A stretch of DNA of 64,000 nucleotides from Salinibacter ruber DSM 13855. Its GTDB lineage: Bacteria; Bacteroidota; Rhodothermia; Rhodothermales; Salinibacteraceae. Where the stretch lies: positions 1,116,001-1,180,000 of the forward strand of contig NC_007677.1 in the NCBI RefSeq assembly GCF_000013045.1, given 5' to 3'. The notes under the pieces were generated by a model. It made no database searches. It was not told where the DNA came from and saw only the letters and a list, made by a program, of their open reading frames with translations. Each line of letters starts with the position of its first letter. Positions within the stretch are counted from its first letter, which is position 1. Positions 9,421 through 17,496 of the stretch are shown piece by piece. A program made the translations under genes and the position numbers.

Positions 9421-10197
9421 ATGAGTCACCACGACGTGGACGCGGAGAAAGAGATGAATCGGCTGCTGGCGGCGGGAGGGACGCCGCCGGTCCAGACCGA
9501 TCCCTTTACGATCGGCGACGTGCGCCTGTCGCCCGAACGCATCGTCGGGCTGCTCCGGCCCCACATGCGGGAGCGGCGGCTGGACCGCATCCAGACCGTC
9601 GTGGCCAACCGGACGCGCAGCGTGGTGCCGGTGGTGGAGGGGCTCGTGAACACCGGCAACGTGAGTGCCGTCATGCGCTCGGCGGAGGCGCTGGGGCACC
9701 AGGACATGCACGTGGTGAGCGGCGAGCACGACCGGTACAAGCACTCCCAACGCACGGCCCAGGGGGCGCAGCACTGGCTCGACGTGTGGCACTGGGACGC
9801 GCCGACCGCCTGCGCGACGCACCTCCAGGACGCCGGCTATCGCGTCGTGGCCATGCACCTGCACGCGGACACGGTGCCGATTCGGGACCTCGACTTTACG
9901 CAGCCCACGGCGCTCGTCTTCGGCAACGAGGACGCGGGGGTGACCGACACGATGCTCGAGGCCTCGGACGCGGCGTGCGAGGTGCCGCTCCCGGGCTTCA
10001 CCGAAAGCTTCAACGTGTCCGTGGCGGCGGCCGTGGCCCTCTACCACGCCCAGCAGGATCGCCTCGACCGCCAAGGGCACCACGCCGACCTCAGCGACGA
10101 GGCGCGGGCCCGCCTCGAGGCCCGCTTCTGCCTCCGCAGCGTCAACAACGCCGAGCAGATCATCGAGCGGAAGCTCGGGGACGAGGGGCGGTCGTAG
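9421..10197 (+). CDS. SpoU/TrmH family RNA 2'-O-methyltransferase
   Basis: A 258-residue SPOUT methyltransferase. Motif 1 is NTGNVSAVMRSAEALG (~78-93), motif 2 is LVFGNEDAGV (family consensus FGNEGxG, here with Asp-Ala), and motif 3 is LPGFTESFNVSVAAAVALY, forming the trefoil knot that binds S-adenosylmethionine. Family members methylate a ribose 2'-OH in tRNA (position 18) or rRNA. The target cannot be decided from sequence; the lack of a long N-terminal substrate domain favours TrmH over RlmB. The start is the ATG of MSHHDVD. It converges on the TPR gene with a 33 bp gap. Confidence 0.85.
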   Translation: MSHHDVDAEKEMNRLLAAGGTPPVQTDPFTIGDVRLSPERIVGLLRPHMRERRLDRIQTVVANRTRSVVPVVEGLVNTGNVSAVMRSAEALGHQDMHVVSGEHDRYKHSQRTAQGAQHWLDVWHWDAPTACATHLQDAGYRVVAMHLHADTVPIRDLDFTQPTALVFGNEDAGVTDTMLEASDAACEVPLPGFTESFNVSVAAAVALYHAQQDRLDRQGHHADLSDEARARLEARFCLRSVNNAEQIIERKLGDEGRS

Positions 10198-10230
10198 GCG
10201 GTGGGACCCCGCCCCGGACGGGCAACGCGG

Positions 10231-11853
10231 CTACCTGGACTGCGCCGTCTCTGCCTCGGCCGAGCCGGCGAGCGACTGGAGCTGGCGCCGGACGGAGGCG
10301 TCGGCGCCCTGCCACTGCGAGGCGAGGGCCGATCGGGCTGCCTGAGCCGCCTCCGGCCGATCGGCCCGGGCGGCCGCACGGGCCTTGCCCCAAAGCGAGC
10401 GGGCCCGGGCCGGATACCGCTCCAGCGTCGTCTCAAACTGCGTGAGGGCGTCGGCCGGCCGGTCGAGCGCGAGGAGCGCCTCGCCGTACAGCTCGGGGGC
10501 GGGCTTCGCGGGGAAGGGCGGCCCGAAGTTCAGCGGCCGGTCCGTTTCGAGGGCCGTGGCCTCCTTGAGGTGCGAGAGGGCCTGTTCGTCGTCGCCGGCC
10601 TTTAGCGCGATCAGCCCCTCCAGCTCGAGCACCTGAATCCGAAGCGCCTCCGACGGGTCCTCGCCCAGGGCCGACTGGGCCTTCTCCAACGCCGAGCGGG
10701 CGGCCGACAGAGTGCCCTGCTGCGCGGCGGCGAGGCCCCGGCCCGCGTGCAGGGTGACGGCGCCCCGCGCGTCGAGGGCAGCGGCGTCCACGGCCATCGC
10801 CTCGGCGAGGGCGTCGTACCGGTCCCAGTGCTCCGTCTCCACGACGTAGGCGACCGGCATGTACCAGCGCATGTAGTCCGCGTAGCCGGTTTGCACCCGC
10901 GAGTCGGTGGCGTGCGTCCGGGTCGTGTCGAGGATGGCCCGGGCGTCCGCGTGGCGGCCCTGCTGGAGGCGCGCGTAGTGGAGCCAGTGCAGGGCGTGAA
11001 AGCCGCCGCCGCTCAGGCCCTCATCGGCCGCCGTGCTCTTGTTTTTTGCCGCCCGGTACGAGTCGACGTTCGACGAGGCGCCGCGGGCCCACTGCCCGAG
11101 GGCGAAGAAGATGTGGGACGGCATGTGCAGGGCGTGGGGGGCCGCCGGAGCAATGTCGGCGTACACGCGGGCGGGGCGCAGGCCGAGCGGGGCGTGCACC
11201 GGGTCGTCGTAGGCGTGGATCAGGTAGTGGGCCGCCCCGGGGTGCTGCGGGTTTGCGTCGAACACCTCCTCCACGATCGACGCGGCGCGCATGTACGTAG
11301 CGAAGTCGCGCCCCTCGTGGGCGGTGCCCAGGATGGACAGGGCGTGGAAGGCCTGCGCATCGAGGTCGTCGGGGTACTGCGCGGCGAGGTCCGCCATTGC
11401 GTCCTCGTAGGCGTCGTCGCGGGCCTCTTTGTCCATCGGGGCCTCGTTCCCGGCGCCGTAGAGCACGTGCAGCGTGCGGAGGTAGGCCGCCTCGCGCTCG
11501 GTGGCGGCCGCGTCCAGCTGGGCATCGGGCGTGGGGGCCAGGTCGCGGAGGGCCTGGAGCGCCGCCTTGCGGTCCTGCTCCATCCAGATCGGATGGTTGT
11601 GCGTCATCGCCTCGCCCCAGTGCGCCATGGCGAAGTCGGGGTCGATTGCCTGCGCCTCCTGGAAGGCCGCGCGGGCGTCGTCGTACTCGAAGCTGTGGAG
11701 CATCAGGAGGCCGCGCAGGAACGGCTCCTGGGCCGCCTCGGCGCCCGAGTTGGCAAACTCAGTGGTGCCGTACTCGGCCGGCTGGGCAAGGGCCGGACCG
11801 GCGAGGAGGCCGAAGGCGAGAAAGAGGGCGGCACTGCGGGCGAGACGGCGCAT
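10231..11853 (-). CDS. Secreted TPR-repeat protein
   Basis: A 540-residue protein with a signal peptide (MRRLARSAALFLAF... cleaved near ALAQ, ~1-24). TPR-like helical pairs run through most of it, e.g. AFQEAQAIDPDFAMAHWGEA near the N-terminus and LTQFETTLERYPARARSLWG near the C-terminus. The open frame extends upstream to 12612, but that part overlaps another gene out of phase and lacks coding character, so the ATG before the signal peptide is the start. TPRs mediate protein interactions; the site is periplasmic or lipid-exposed after export. No partner is evident nearby. Confidence 0.8.
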   Translation of the reverse strand: MRRLARSAALFLAFGLLAGPALAQPAEYGTTEFANSGAEAAQEPFLRGLLMLHSFEYDDARAAFQEAQAIDPDFAMAHWGEAMTHNHPIWMEQDRKAALQALRDLAPTPDAQLDAAATEREAAYLRTLHVLYGAGNEAPMDKEARDDAYEDAMADLAAQYPDDLDAQAFHALSILGTAHEGRDFATYMRAASIVEEVFDANPQHPGAAHYLIHAYDDPVHAPLGLRPARVYADIAPAAPHALHMPSHIFFALGQWARGASSNVDSYRAAKNKSTAADEGLSGGGFHALHWLHYARLQQGRHADARAILDTTRTHATDSRVQTGYADYMRWYMPVAYVVETEHWDRYDALAEAMAVDAAALDARGAVTLHAGRGLAAAQQGTLSAARSALEKAQSALGEDPSEALRIQVLELEGLIALKAGDDEQALSHLKEATALETDRPLNFGPPFPAKPAPELYGEALLALDRPADALTQFETTLERYPARARSLWGKARAAARADRPEAAQAARSALASQWQGADASVRRQLQSLAGSAEAETAQSR

Positions 11854-11957
11854 CGCACGGGCGGCGAAAGGGAGAAAAATGATGCATGCACTGCCTACAT
11901 CCGCCCTCCGTAAAGGTTCGAGGGGGCGAGTGGCGCGCCGGACGGTAGGAGCGGGCT

Positions 11958-12449
11958 CTATCCGTCGGCGGGGCCCACCCGGACCCATGTCAGGTCGTCG
12001 CGCGAGACGGCAATCCGGCCCTTCGCGTCCACGAACCGCTCGGCGCCGTCGGCGGGGACCCGGAAGAGGTCGATCGGGGCCGTCCGGTCGGCTGTTTGGG
12101 CGGCCCGGTCCACGGGATCCCGCACCGCGTCCAGGGACCGGTCCCACTTGCTGAAGGCGAGGTGCGTGTCGGGGTAGGCGGTCACGAGGTACTCGGTCTT
12201 GTCCGGGCCCACGGCCCCGGCCTCGCCCCAAAACTGCGGCCGCCCCCGCCGCCGGTCCATCGCCACCACGTCGGGCTTGTACTTGTCGTCGACCGCGACC
12301 TCGACGTCCAGGTCCGGATAGTGGGGCAGGTGCAGGGCCCACAGGAACGCCTTCATCCAGACGTGCTCGATGCGCTCCTGCTTGCGCTTGACGAGCACAA
12401 TCTGTTCGTCGTGGGCACGCAGCGTCAATTTGCGGCGGAGGTGGCGCAT
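11958..12449 (-). CDS. YaeQ-like protein with possible PD-(D/E)XK nuclease fold
   Basis: A 163-residue protein taken from the ATG of MRHLRRKLTL. It is not a family I can name with certainty. The first third ends in a helix (ERIEHVWMKAFLWAL) followed by YKPDVVAMD, then QFWGEAGAVGPDKTEYLV. The order PD, then (10-15 residues) E, then a Lys a few residues on resembles the PD-(D/E)XK nuclease core, and the layout recalls YaeQ. This is inference from spacing. It lies 104 bp upstream of the TPR gene on the same strand. Confidence 0.55.
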   Translation of the reverse strand: MRHLRRKLTLRAHDEQIVLVKRKQERIEHVWMKAFLWALHLPHYPDLDVEVAVDDKYKPDVVAMDRRRGRPQFWGEAGAVGPDKTEYLVTAYPDTHLAFSKWDRSLDAVRDPVDRAAQTADRTAPIDLFRVPADGAERFVDAKGRIAVSRDDLTWVRVGPADG

Positions 12450-12714
12450 CGGCAGGGGCGTAGAAGAAAAAGAGCACCGGGCACCCATAGGGCCGGCCCC
12501 AATCGCCGCCGTGCCGGCCGTTGCCCGGGGGCCGTCGATGGGTGCAACGTCCGTCCGGACCGGAGTGCCGAGACGTTTGGCGGTACCGCTGCGGTCGCTC
12601 GGGGTTCAGCATGCGGGGGCGTCTCGGTCCGTTTTCCAGGCGTGTGACGTTTGGCCCGGGCCGGACGGCTCACGGGGATGGACGCTGTCTTTTGCACGCC
12701 CCCAGCAGTTCGTC

Positions 12715-12991
12715 ATGGGGCTCCGTCCAGTCGCACTGCGCCGGCTCGTCGGCCTCGCGTCGGTACTGCTCCTTGCGGGGGGGGTTGCCTCCACCCGGGG
12801 CGACCGACCGGGACATTGCGAGGGCTTACGAACAGGTCTTTCAGGCCGCCCTCGAAGCGCTCGAACGGCGGCCGTTTCCGATTGAGAAGGCCGAGGCGGC
12901 CGTCGGCAAGGCCCTCGGCAGCAGCGCCATCTACGACGCGTACCTGGATGCGATTGCGGAGCGTGCCGCGGACCTACAGGGCGACGGCTGA
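12715..12991 (+). pseudogene. Small exported hypothetical protein, frameshifted at a G8 tract
   Basis: An ATG at 12715 opens a good signal peptide (MGLRPVALRRLVGLASVLLL). In this sequence the frame then runs into non-protein-like residues. The adjacent frame, ending at 12991, encodes a coherent helical domain beginning DRDIARAYEQVFQ and ending AERAADLQGDG, but has no good start of its own. The two join cleanly if the eight-G run at 12777-12784 had seven Gs, giving a ~91-residue exported protein. It could be a frameshift mutation, a phase-variable tract or a sequence error. I do not recognise the protein. rsmB follows 77 bp downstream. Confidence 0.55.
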
Positions 12992-13068
12992 CGCCCCGGA
13001 AAACGGCCGGCGAGGTCGTGCGTTAGAGCCTTTCCCTTTTTCACTCGCCTTCAGACCCCCGACTGTCT

Positions 13069-14415
13069 ATGGACGTCACGATCGATACCGTCTCGCCCGC
13101 CCGCGTTCACGCCCTCGACCACCTCGAACGGGTGCGCACGGACGACGCCTTCGTCGACAAGCTGACGATTGAGGATGCCGACGCCCGCACCCGCCGGCAG
13201 GCCCGCGAACTGGTGGCGGGGGTCACGCGGCAGCGCCGGTGGCTCGACTTTGTGCTGGGCGAGGCGTACCACGGGGACTACGACTCGATGGAGCACCGGC
13301 TCCAGGAGATCCTGCGGCTCGGGCTCTACGAGCTGCTGTTCCAGTCCACCCCGACCCACGCGGCCGTCGACGAGTACGTGGAGCTCGCCAAGCAGGCGCT
13401 CCGCCCCGGTGCGGGCAACCTCGTCAACGGCGTGCTCCGCACCATCGACCGCGACCGCGAGCACATCCCCACGCCCGACACGGGCGACGACGCGAACGAC
13501 CTCGCCCTTCGCTACTCCCACCCCACCTGGATGGTGCAGCGCTGGCTGGACCGCTTCGGGCTCGACGAGACGACCGAGCTCCTCCGCGCCAACAACCGGC
13601 GGCCCATGTACAGCGTGCGCATCAACCCGCTGCGCACGAGCGAGGCCGACGTGGCGGCGTGGCTCGACGAGCACGACGTGGTGAACGTGGACTCGCCGTA
13701 CCTCGACCGGTACCTGCGCCTGAAGCGCCTCCAGGCCCTCATCGCGGGCGACCTGCTCGACGACGGGCACGTGGCGGTGCAGGACGAGAGCGCCGGCCTC
13801 GTGGTGCAGCTGCTCGACCCCCAGCCCGGCGAGACCCTGATCGACGGCTGCGCGGCGCCGGGCGGCAAGGCGATGCACGCGGCGGCCCGCATGGAGGGGA
13901 CTGGGACGATCTACGCGGTCGACCGCGACGAGCAGCGCCTGGAGCGGGTCGAGACGGCGGCGGAGGCACAGGGCGCGTCCGAGATGGTGGAGGCGGAGAC
14001 GGCCGACCTGCGCGCCTGGGCCGCCCGGCCGGAGCCGCCGCAGGGCGACCGGGTGCTGCTAGACGTGCCGTGCACGGGAATGGGCGTGCTCGCGAAGCGG
14101 GCCGGCCTGCGGTGGCGGCGGTCAATGGAGGACCTGGAGGAGATGGCGGAGCTGCAGGACGAGCTCCTCGACGCGGCGGCCCAACTCGTGCGGCCGGGCG
14201 GGCTCCTGGTCTATAGCACCTGCACCACCGAGCCCGAAGAAAACGAGCGGCGCGTCGAGGCCTTCCTGGCCCGCCACGACGGGTTCGCGGTCGAGTCCGC
14301 GGAGGGCCACGTGCCGGACGAGATGGTCTCGGACGCGGGCTTCCTCGCGACCTTTCCGCACCGCCACCGGATGGACGGGGCGTTTGCGGCCCGCCTGCGA
14401 CGGGACGAGGCCTAG
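13069..14415 (+). CDS. rsmB: 16S rRNA m5C967 methyltransferase (RsmB/Sun)
   Basis: A 448-residue protein with the RsmB two-part layout: an N-terminal NusB-like helical domain (~10-140, LRLGLYELLFQ) that binds RNA, then a Rossmann methyltransferase domain from ~165. The SAM motif is DGCAAPGGKAMHAA. The two family cysteines are present: the PC in LDVPCTGMGVL and the catalytic TC in YSTCTTEPEENERRV. It would use S-adenosylmethionine to make 5-methylcytosine in 16S rRNA. The start at 13069 gives a full-length N-domain. It is 44 bp upstream of the PorV-like gene on the same strand. Confidence 0.88.
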   Translation: MDVTIDTVSPARVHALDHLERVRTDDAFVDKLTIEDADARTRRQARELVAGVTRQRRWLDFVLGEAYHGDYDSMEHRLQEILRLGLYELLFQSTPTHAAVDEYVELAKQALRPGAGNLVNGVLRTIDRDREHIPTPDTGDDANDLALRYSHPTWMVQRWLDRFGLDETTELLRANNRRPMYSVRINPLRTSEADVAAWLDEHDVVNVDSPYLDRYLRLKRLQALIAGDLLDDGHVAVQDESAGLVVQLLDPQPGETLIDGCAAPGGKAMHAAARMEGTGTIYAVDRDEQRLERVETAAEAQGASEMVEAETADLRAWAARPEPPQGDRVLLDVPCTGMGVLAKRAGLRWRRSMEDLEEMAELQDELLDAAAQLVRPGGLLVYSTCTTEPEENERRVEAFLARHDGFAVESAEGHVPDEMVSDAGFLATFPHRHRMDGAFAARLRRDEA

Positions 14416-14459
14416 TCGCGGCGCTCCGTCGGCTCTCTCGCACACCCACGCGCTTCGTC

Positions 14460-15653
14460 ATGCCTCTTCGGCGCCTCGGGCGATCGGTGCTGGGCCTGTT
14501 GCTGCTCGCGGCCCTCGGGGCGGGGCCCGCCCACGGGCAGCGCCTCGCCAAGTACGGGGCCGAGTTTCTGGCGGGCGGCGTGGACGCGCGGGCCCTCGGG
14601 ATGGGCGGCGCGTACGTGGGACTGGCGGACGAGGTGAGCGCGGGGTACTGGAACCCGGCGGGCCTGCACGGCCTGTCCTATCCGGAAATTGGCTACATGC
14701 ACGTGGAGCGCTTCGCGGGGGCCGTGTCGTTCGACTACGGCGGCGTCGCGATGCCGGTGACGGACCGCTCCACGGTCGGCGTGTCGGTCTTTCGGAGCGG
14801 GGTAAACGACATCGTGAACACGCTCGCGGCCTGGAACCCGGACCGGGGCCAGCCGCTGCCCGACTACGAGAGCCGCATCACGCGCTTCTCGGCGGCCGAC
14901 TGGGCCCTCTTCGTGAGCTACAGCCGGGCGGTGAGCGACCGCCTGTCCGTGGGCGTCAACTTCAAAGGGATCCACCGCTCGATCGGCGACTTCGCGAACG
15001 CCTGGGGCTATAGCATGGACGTGGCGGCGCGCTACCGGGCGGGGCCGTACCGGCTCGGGGTCGTGGTCCGCGACGTGACGACCATGCTGCAGAGCTGGAG
15101 CGTCAACCCCTCGGCCTTCGAGGTCAACTGCATCAACCCGATCGACGAGCAGCCCTTCGACGCCTGCCTGAACGAGGACGGGACCCTCATCGAGAACAAC
15201 GCGACGCGCTACCAGGCCGTCTTCGACCAGCGCATCCCACAGGGGGGCACGGCGCTCGTGCTGCCGGTGGCGCGCCTCGGCTCCGGGGCCGTGTGGCCGG
15301 TGGGGGACGGGCACACGCTCACCGTGGGGCTCGACGTGGACGTGGCGGTGGACGGGCGGCGGGCCTTCGTGCCCAACGTTGGCGACGTGTCGTTCCGGCC
15401 GCGGCTGGGACTGGCGTTCCGCTACGCCGGGGTGGTGGAGCTGCGGGGCGGCGTGCAGCGCCTCCAGGTGGGCACTCCCATCGGCGTGGACCTCACGCCG
15501 TCCGTCGGCGCCGGGCTCGACCTGGAGCAGGTGTCGGTCGACTTCAGCTTCGGCGACTTTGCGGGGATCGTGGCGGACGACCTGGGCTACTCCTACCGCA
15601 TCTCGGCCCAGCTCCGCCTCGAACAGCCCGGCCTGGAGCGGCCGGCGGAGTGA
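14460..15653 (+). CDS. PorV/PorQ-family outer-membrane beta-barrel protein
   Basis: A 397-residue exported protein with a signal peptide (cleaved near AHGQ, ~1-26). The mature N-terminus carries the family hallmark GGVDARALGMGGAYVGLADEV followed by YWNPAGL, as in PorV/PorQ and FadL-related barrels of Bacteroidota. The rest is alternating amphipathic strands ending in YRISAQLRL, typical of a barrel C-terminus. PorV acts as a shuttle in type IX secretion, but other members are plain barrels. No secretion genes are adjacent, so the specific role is open. It is convergent with the DUF421 gene. Confidence 0.8.
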   Translation: MPLRRLGRSVLGLLLLAALGAGPAHGQRLAKYGAEFLAGGVDARALGMGGAYVGLADEVSAGYWNPAGLHGLSYPEIGYMHVERFAGAVSFDYGGVAMPVTDRSTVGVSVFRSGVNDIVNTLAAWNPDRGQPLPDYESRITRFSAADWALFVSYSRAVSDRLSVGVNFKGIHRSIGDFANAWGYSMDVAARYRAGPYRLGVVVRDVTTMLQSWSVNPSAFEVNCINPIDEQPFDACLNEDGTLIENNATRYQAVFDQRIPQGGTALVLPVARLGSGAVWPVGDGHTLTVGLDVDVAVDGRRAFVPNVGDVSFRPRLGLAFRYAGVVELRGGVQRLQVGTPIGVDLTPSVGAGLDLEQVSVDFSFGDFAGIVADDLGYSYRISAQLRLEQPGLERPAE

Positions 15654-15728
15654 TGCTGCCCCGATCGCCGCTTTCCGACGGAGAGCCGCCCGGGAACGGA
15701 AGCGGTCCTGAGGGACGAAGAAGGAGCG

Positions 15729-16292
15729 TCAGCCCGTCGGCTCCGCATCGATCAAGGGGGTCAGGCGCTCGGCCCCCCGAACGTCCTCGAAGGCCCACGC
15801 GGAGACCGGCTCGTCCCGGGGGATGACGGAGACATCGCCCGTCGTCTCGAGCACCACGGCCAGCACCTGCGCCGGGTGGGCGATGCCGTGCTGGCGCAGC
15901 TTCGACCGGAGGTCGTCCTCCGTCACGCGTGCGGCGTCGAGGTGGTCGGACAGCACCTCGTCCCCGGCCATGATGAGGAGGGGCTCGTTGTCGACGAGCC
16001 GCTCGACCGGGGCGGCGGCCCGGCGGAGGGTCGAGACGATCCACTGCATGCCGTAGAGCACGGCGAGGCCGGCGGCCCCGACCAACAGCGACGGCTGCTC
16101 CGCGAGCAACGTGGAGGCCACGACGGAGCCGATGGCCACGGTGATCGCGAAGTCGAAGCTCGACATCTTTGAGAAGCTCCGCAGCCCCGTCAGGCGCGTC
16201 AGGACGAGCAACGCCGCGTAGATGCCGATCCCTGTGAGCAGGATCATCGGGAGGGAGGGATCACTGCCGGTCATCCACGTCCAGTCAATCAT
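15729..16292 (-). CDS. DUF421 (YetF-like) membrane protein
   Basis: A 187-residue protein. Three N-terminal membrane helices (~15-33, ~47-64, ~68-86) are followed by the DUF421 cytoplasmic domain. Motifs are LRSFSKMSSFDFAITVAIGS between helices 1 and 2, and LVDNEPLLIMAGDEV with VTEDDLRSKLRQHGI in the soluble part, all characteristic. The family role is not firmly known; members are found in spore and stress contexts in Bacillus. It appears monocistronic; 225 bp of unannotated sequence separates its start from the integron island. Confidence 0.85.
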   Translation of the reverse strand: MIDWTWMTGSDPSLPMILLTGIGIYAALLVLTRLTGLRSFSKMSSFDFAITVAIGSVVASTLLAEQPSLLVGAAGLAVLYGMQWIVSTLRRAAAPVERLVDNEPLLIMAGDEVLSDHLDAARVTEDDLRSKLRQHGIAHPAQVLAVVLETTGDVSVIPRDEPVSAWAFEDVRGAERLTPLIDAEPTG

Positions 16293-16517
16293 TGTACGGG
16301 CGCACTCAAGGAATGGGGAGTGGGCGGAGCAGGGGCGGCCGCAGTTTCAACCGCGGCGACGTGGGGCCCCGTCCCGCGCCTGCAGGGACCCGTCATCGGT
16401 GCCGTCCGGGAGGTGCCATTCGTTGGCGGGCGCACCGATCCCGAGGAGGGAAAATCACAGCAGACGTAAGGGATCCGACGGGACATTGGGGGATGCGAGC
16501 CTGCGGGCGTTCGGTCG

Positions 16518-16705
16518 CGATAACGGACTCTTCACCTGACCCGGGCGAGCATATCGATCAGCCGAACTCATAGAGTCTGAATGACTTCGATCGGCAGAAT
16601 TTCCGCTCTTTCTCGTCGTCGCTTCCGCACGGCAGAAGCAAACCGGACTACCTGTGCCGATTGAAAACGGCAGCAGCCCGGGTTCAGATGCAAGGCGTGT
16701 TATGT
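16518..16705 (-). repeat. attC-like site of cassette 2
   Basis: The outer ends are CGATAAC (16518-16524) and GTTATGT (16699-16705), matching in ATAAC. Inner arms TCACCTGACCCGGGCGAG (16532-16549) and CAGCAGCCCGGGTTCAGATG (16671-16690) are imperfectly complementary, as in the L''/L' arms of attC. It follows the stop codon of the cassette 2 gene and ends the array. It shares an 18-base identical block and two further blocks (CGGCAGCAGCCCG and CGTGTTATGTGC) with the site at 17291-17477, at near-identical spacing. Confidence 0.65.
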
Positions 16706-16759
16706 GCTCTCCTCCGAGACCTTGGTGTAATGAGAGCAAGGGTTATGGTCCTTCCCGCC

Positions 16760-17272
16760 TCAATCAAGCTCTTCGTAACCATTCACGACGAATACCCAAT
16801 TGGAATCGCCGTTTTTTGCCGAAGCCCCCACGAACTGTACGTATAGCTCCAAAAGTCCCCCTTTCGGCCATTTGTTCTTCAGAAACGGCACCAGTTTGCT
16901 CTGAACGGGCAACCAGTACGATCCTTCTTCCCCAATGAAGAGAACCTCATTGTCGAAAAGCTCCTTTACCGGCGCATCAATGCTACGGGCCTCCGCCCAA
17001 CTCTGTATTAGGCGTTCGGTAGTCGATGATATAGAGCGAATCTCTCCCCCGTATTCTAACTTCGTGCGGAGGGGAAACCGCCTGGAAATAGTCAGGAGCT
17101 TCGTGCTTCCGGAGGTGTCCGGAAGCTTGTTGGGCAAATGACTGTGGTTCTGAATCACTGTATCCAACCGAGCGGGTCGATATCTATCCCATGTGGATTG
17201 AGCCTCCAGAGTCGGTACGCATGTCGAGAGTAATACAGTCAAAAGCGAAATGGAAATGGATATCCGTATCAT
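16760..17272 (-). CDS. Cassette 2: secreted hypothetical protein
   Basis: A 170-residue protein I do not recognise. A signal peptide spans ~1-25 (hydrophobic SISISLLTVLL, likely cleavage after LEAQ); a cysteine at 18 is not in a standard lipobox. The mature part is mixed alpha/beta, ends in a strand-like NWVFVVNGYEELD and has no catalytic motif I can identify. The ATG lies ~19 bases inside the G^TTATGT junction, as expected for a cassette gene, and the stop is followed by the attC-like site. Codon use is more AT-rich than the chromosome on either side, which suggests acquisition. Confidence 0.7.
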   Translation of the reverse strand: MIRISISISLLTVLLSTCVPTLEAQSTWDRYRPARLDTVIQNHSHLPNKLPDTSGSTKLLTISRRFPLRTKLEYGGEIRSISSTTERLIQSWAEARSIDAPVKELFDNEVLFIGEEGSYWLPVQSKLVPFLKNKWPKGGLLELYVQFVGASAKNGDSNWVFVVNGYEELD

Positions 17273-17290
17273 GGGGTAATGATCGAGTGG

Positions 17291-17477
17291 ACATAACGAG
17301 AAAACTCACCTGACCCGGGCGAGGTATCGTTCGGTCGAAACCGGTGCCCTTCGAACTGAAACGTACGACGAAATACTCATCCGATCGCGTCATCACTATC
17401 GGTTAGCGAAGCCGAAGTGGCTTACCTGAGCCGCAAAAAAGCGGCAGCAGCCCGAAGGTGTAGCGGACGTGTTATGT
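17291..17477 (-). repeat. attC-like site of cassette 1
   Basis: The perfect outer inverted heptamers are ACATAAC (17291-17297) and GTTATGT (17471-17477). The inner arm TCACCTGACCCGGGCGAG (17306-17323) pairs imperfectly with the segment near GCAGCCCGAAGGTGTAG (17446-17462). A central hairpin (GCCGC, six As, GCGGC, 17430-17445) is also present. At 187 bp it is longer than most described attC sites but matches its partner at 16518-16705 in length and block order. The cassette 2 gene starts just beyond its 17291 end on the minus strand. Confidence 0.7.
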
Positions 17478-17496
17478 GCCTGGATTGAGGGTTTGG

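Noticed and set aside
11854-12612. N-terminal extension of the TPR protein
   Set aside because: The open frame continues but overlaps the nuclease-like gene out of phase and precedes a clear signal peptide, which marks the real start.
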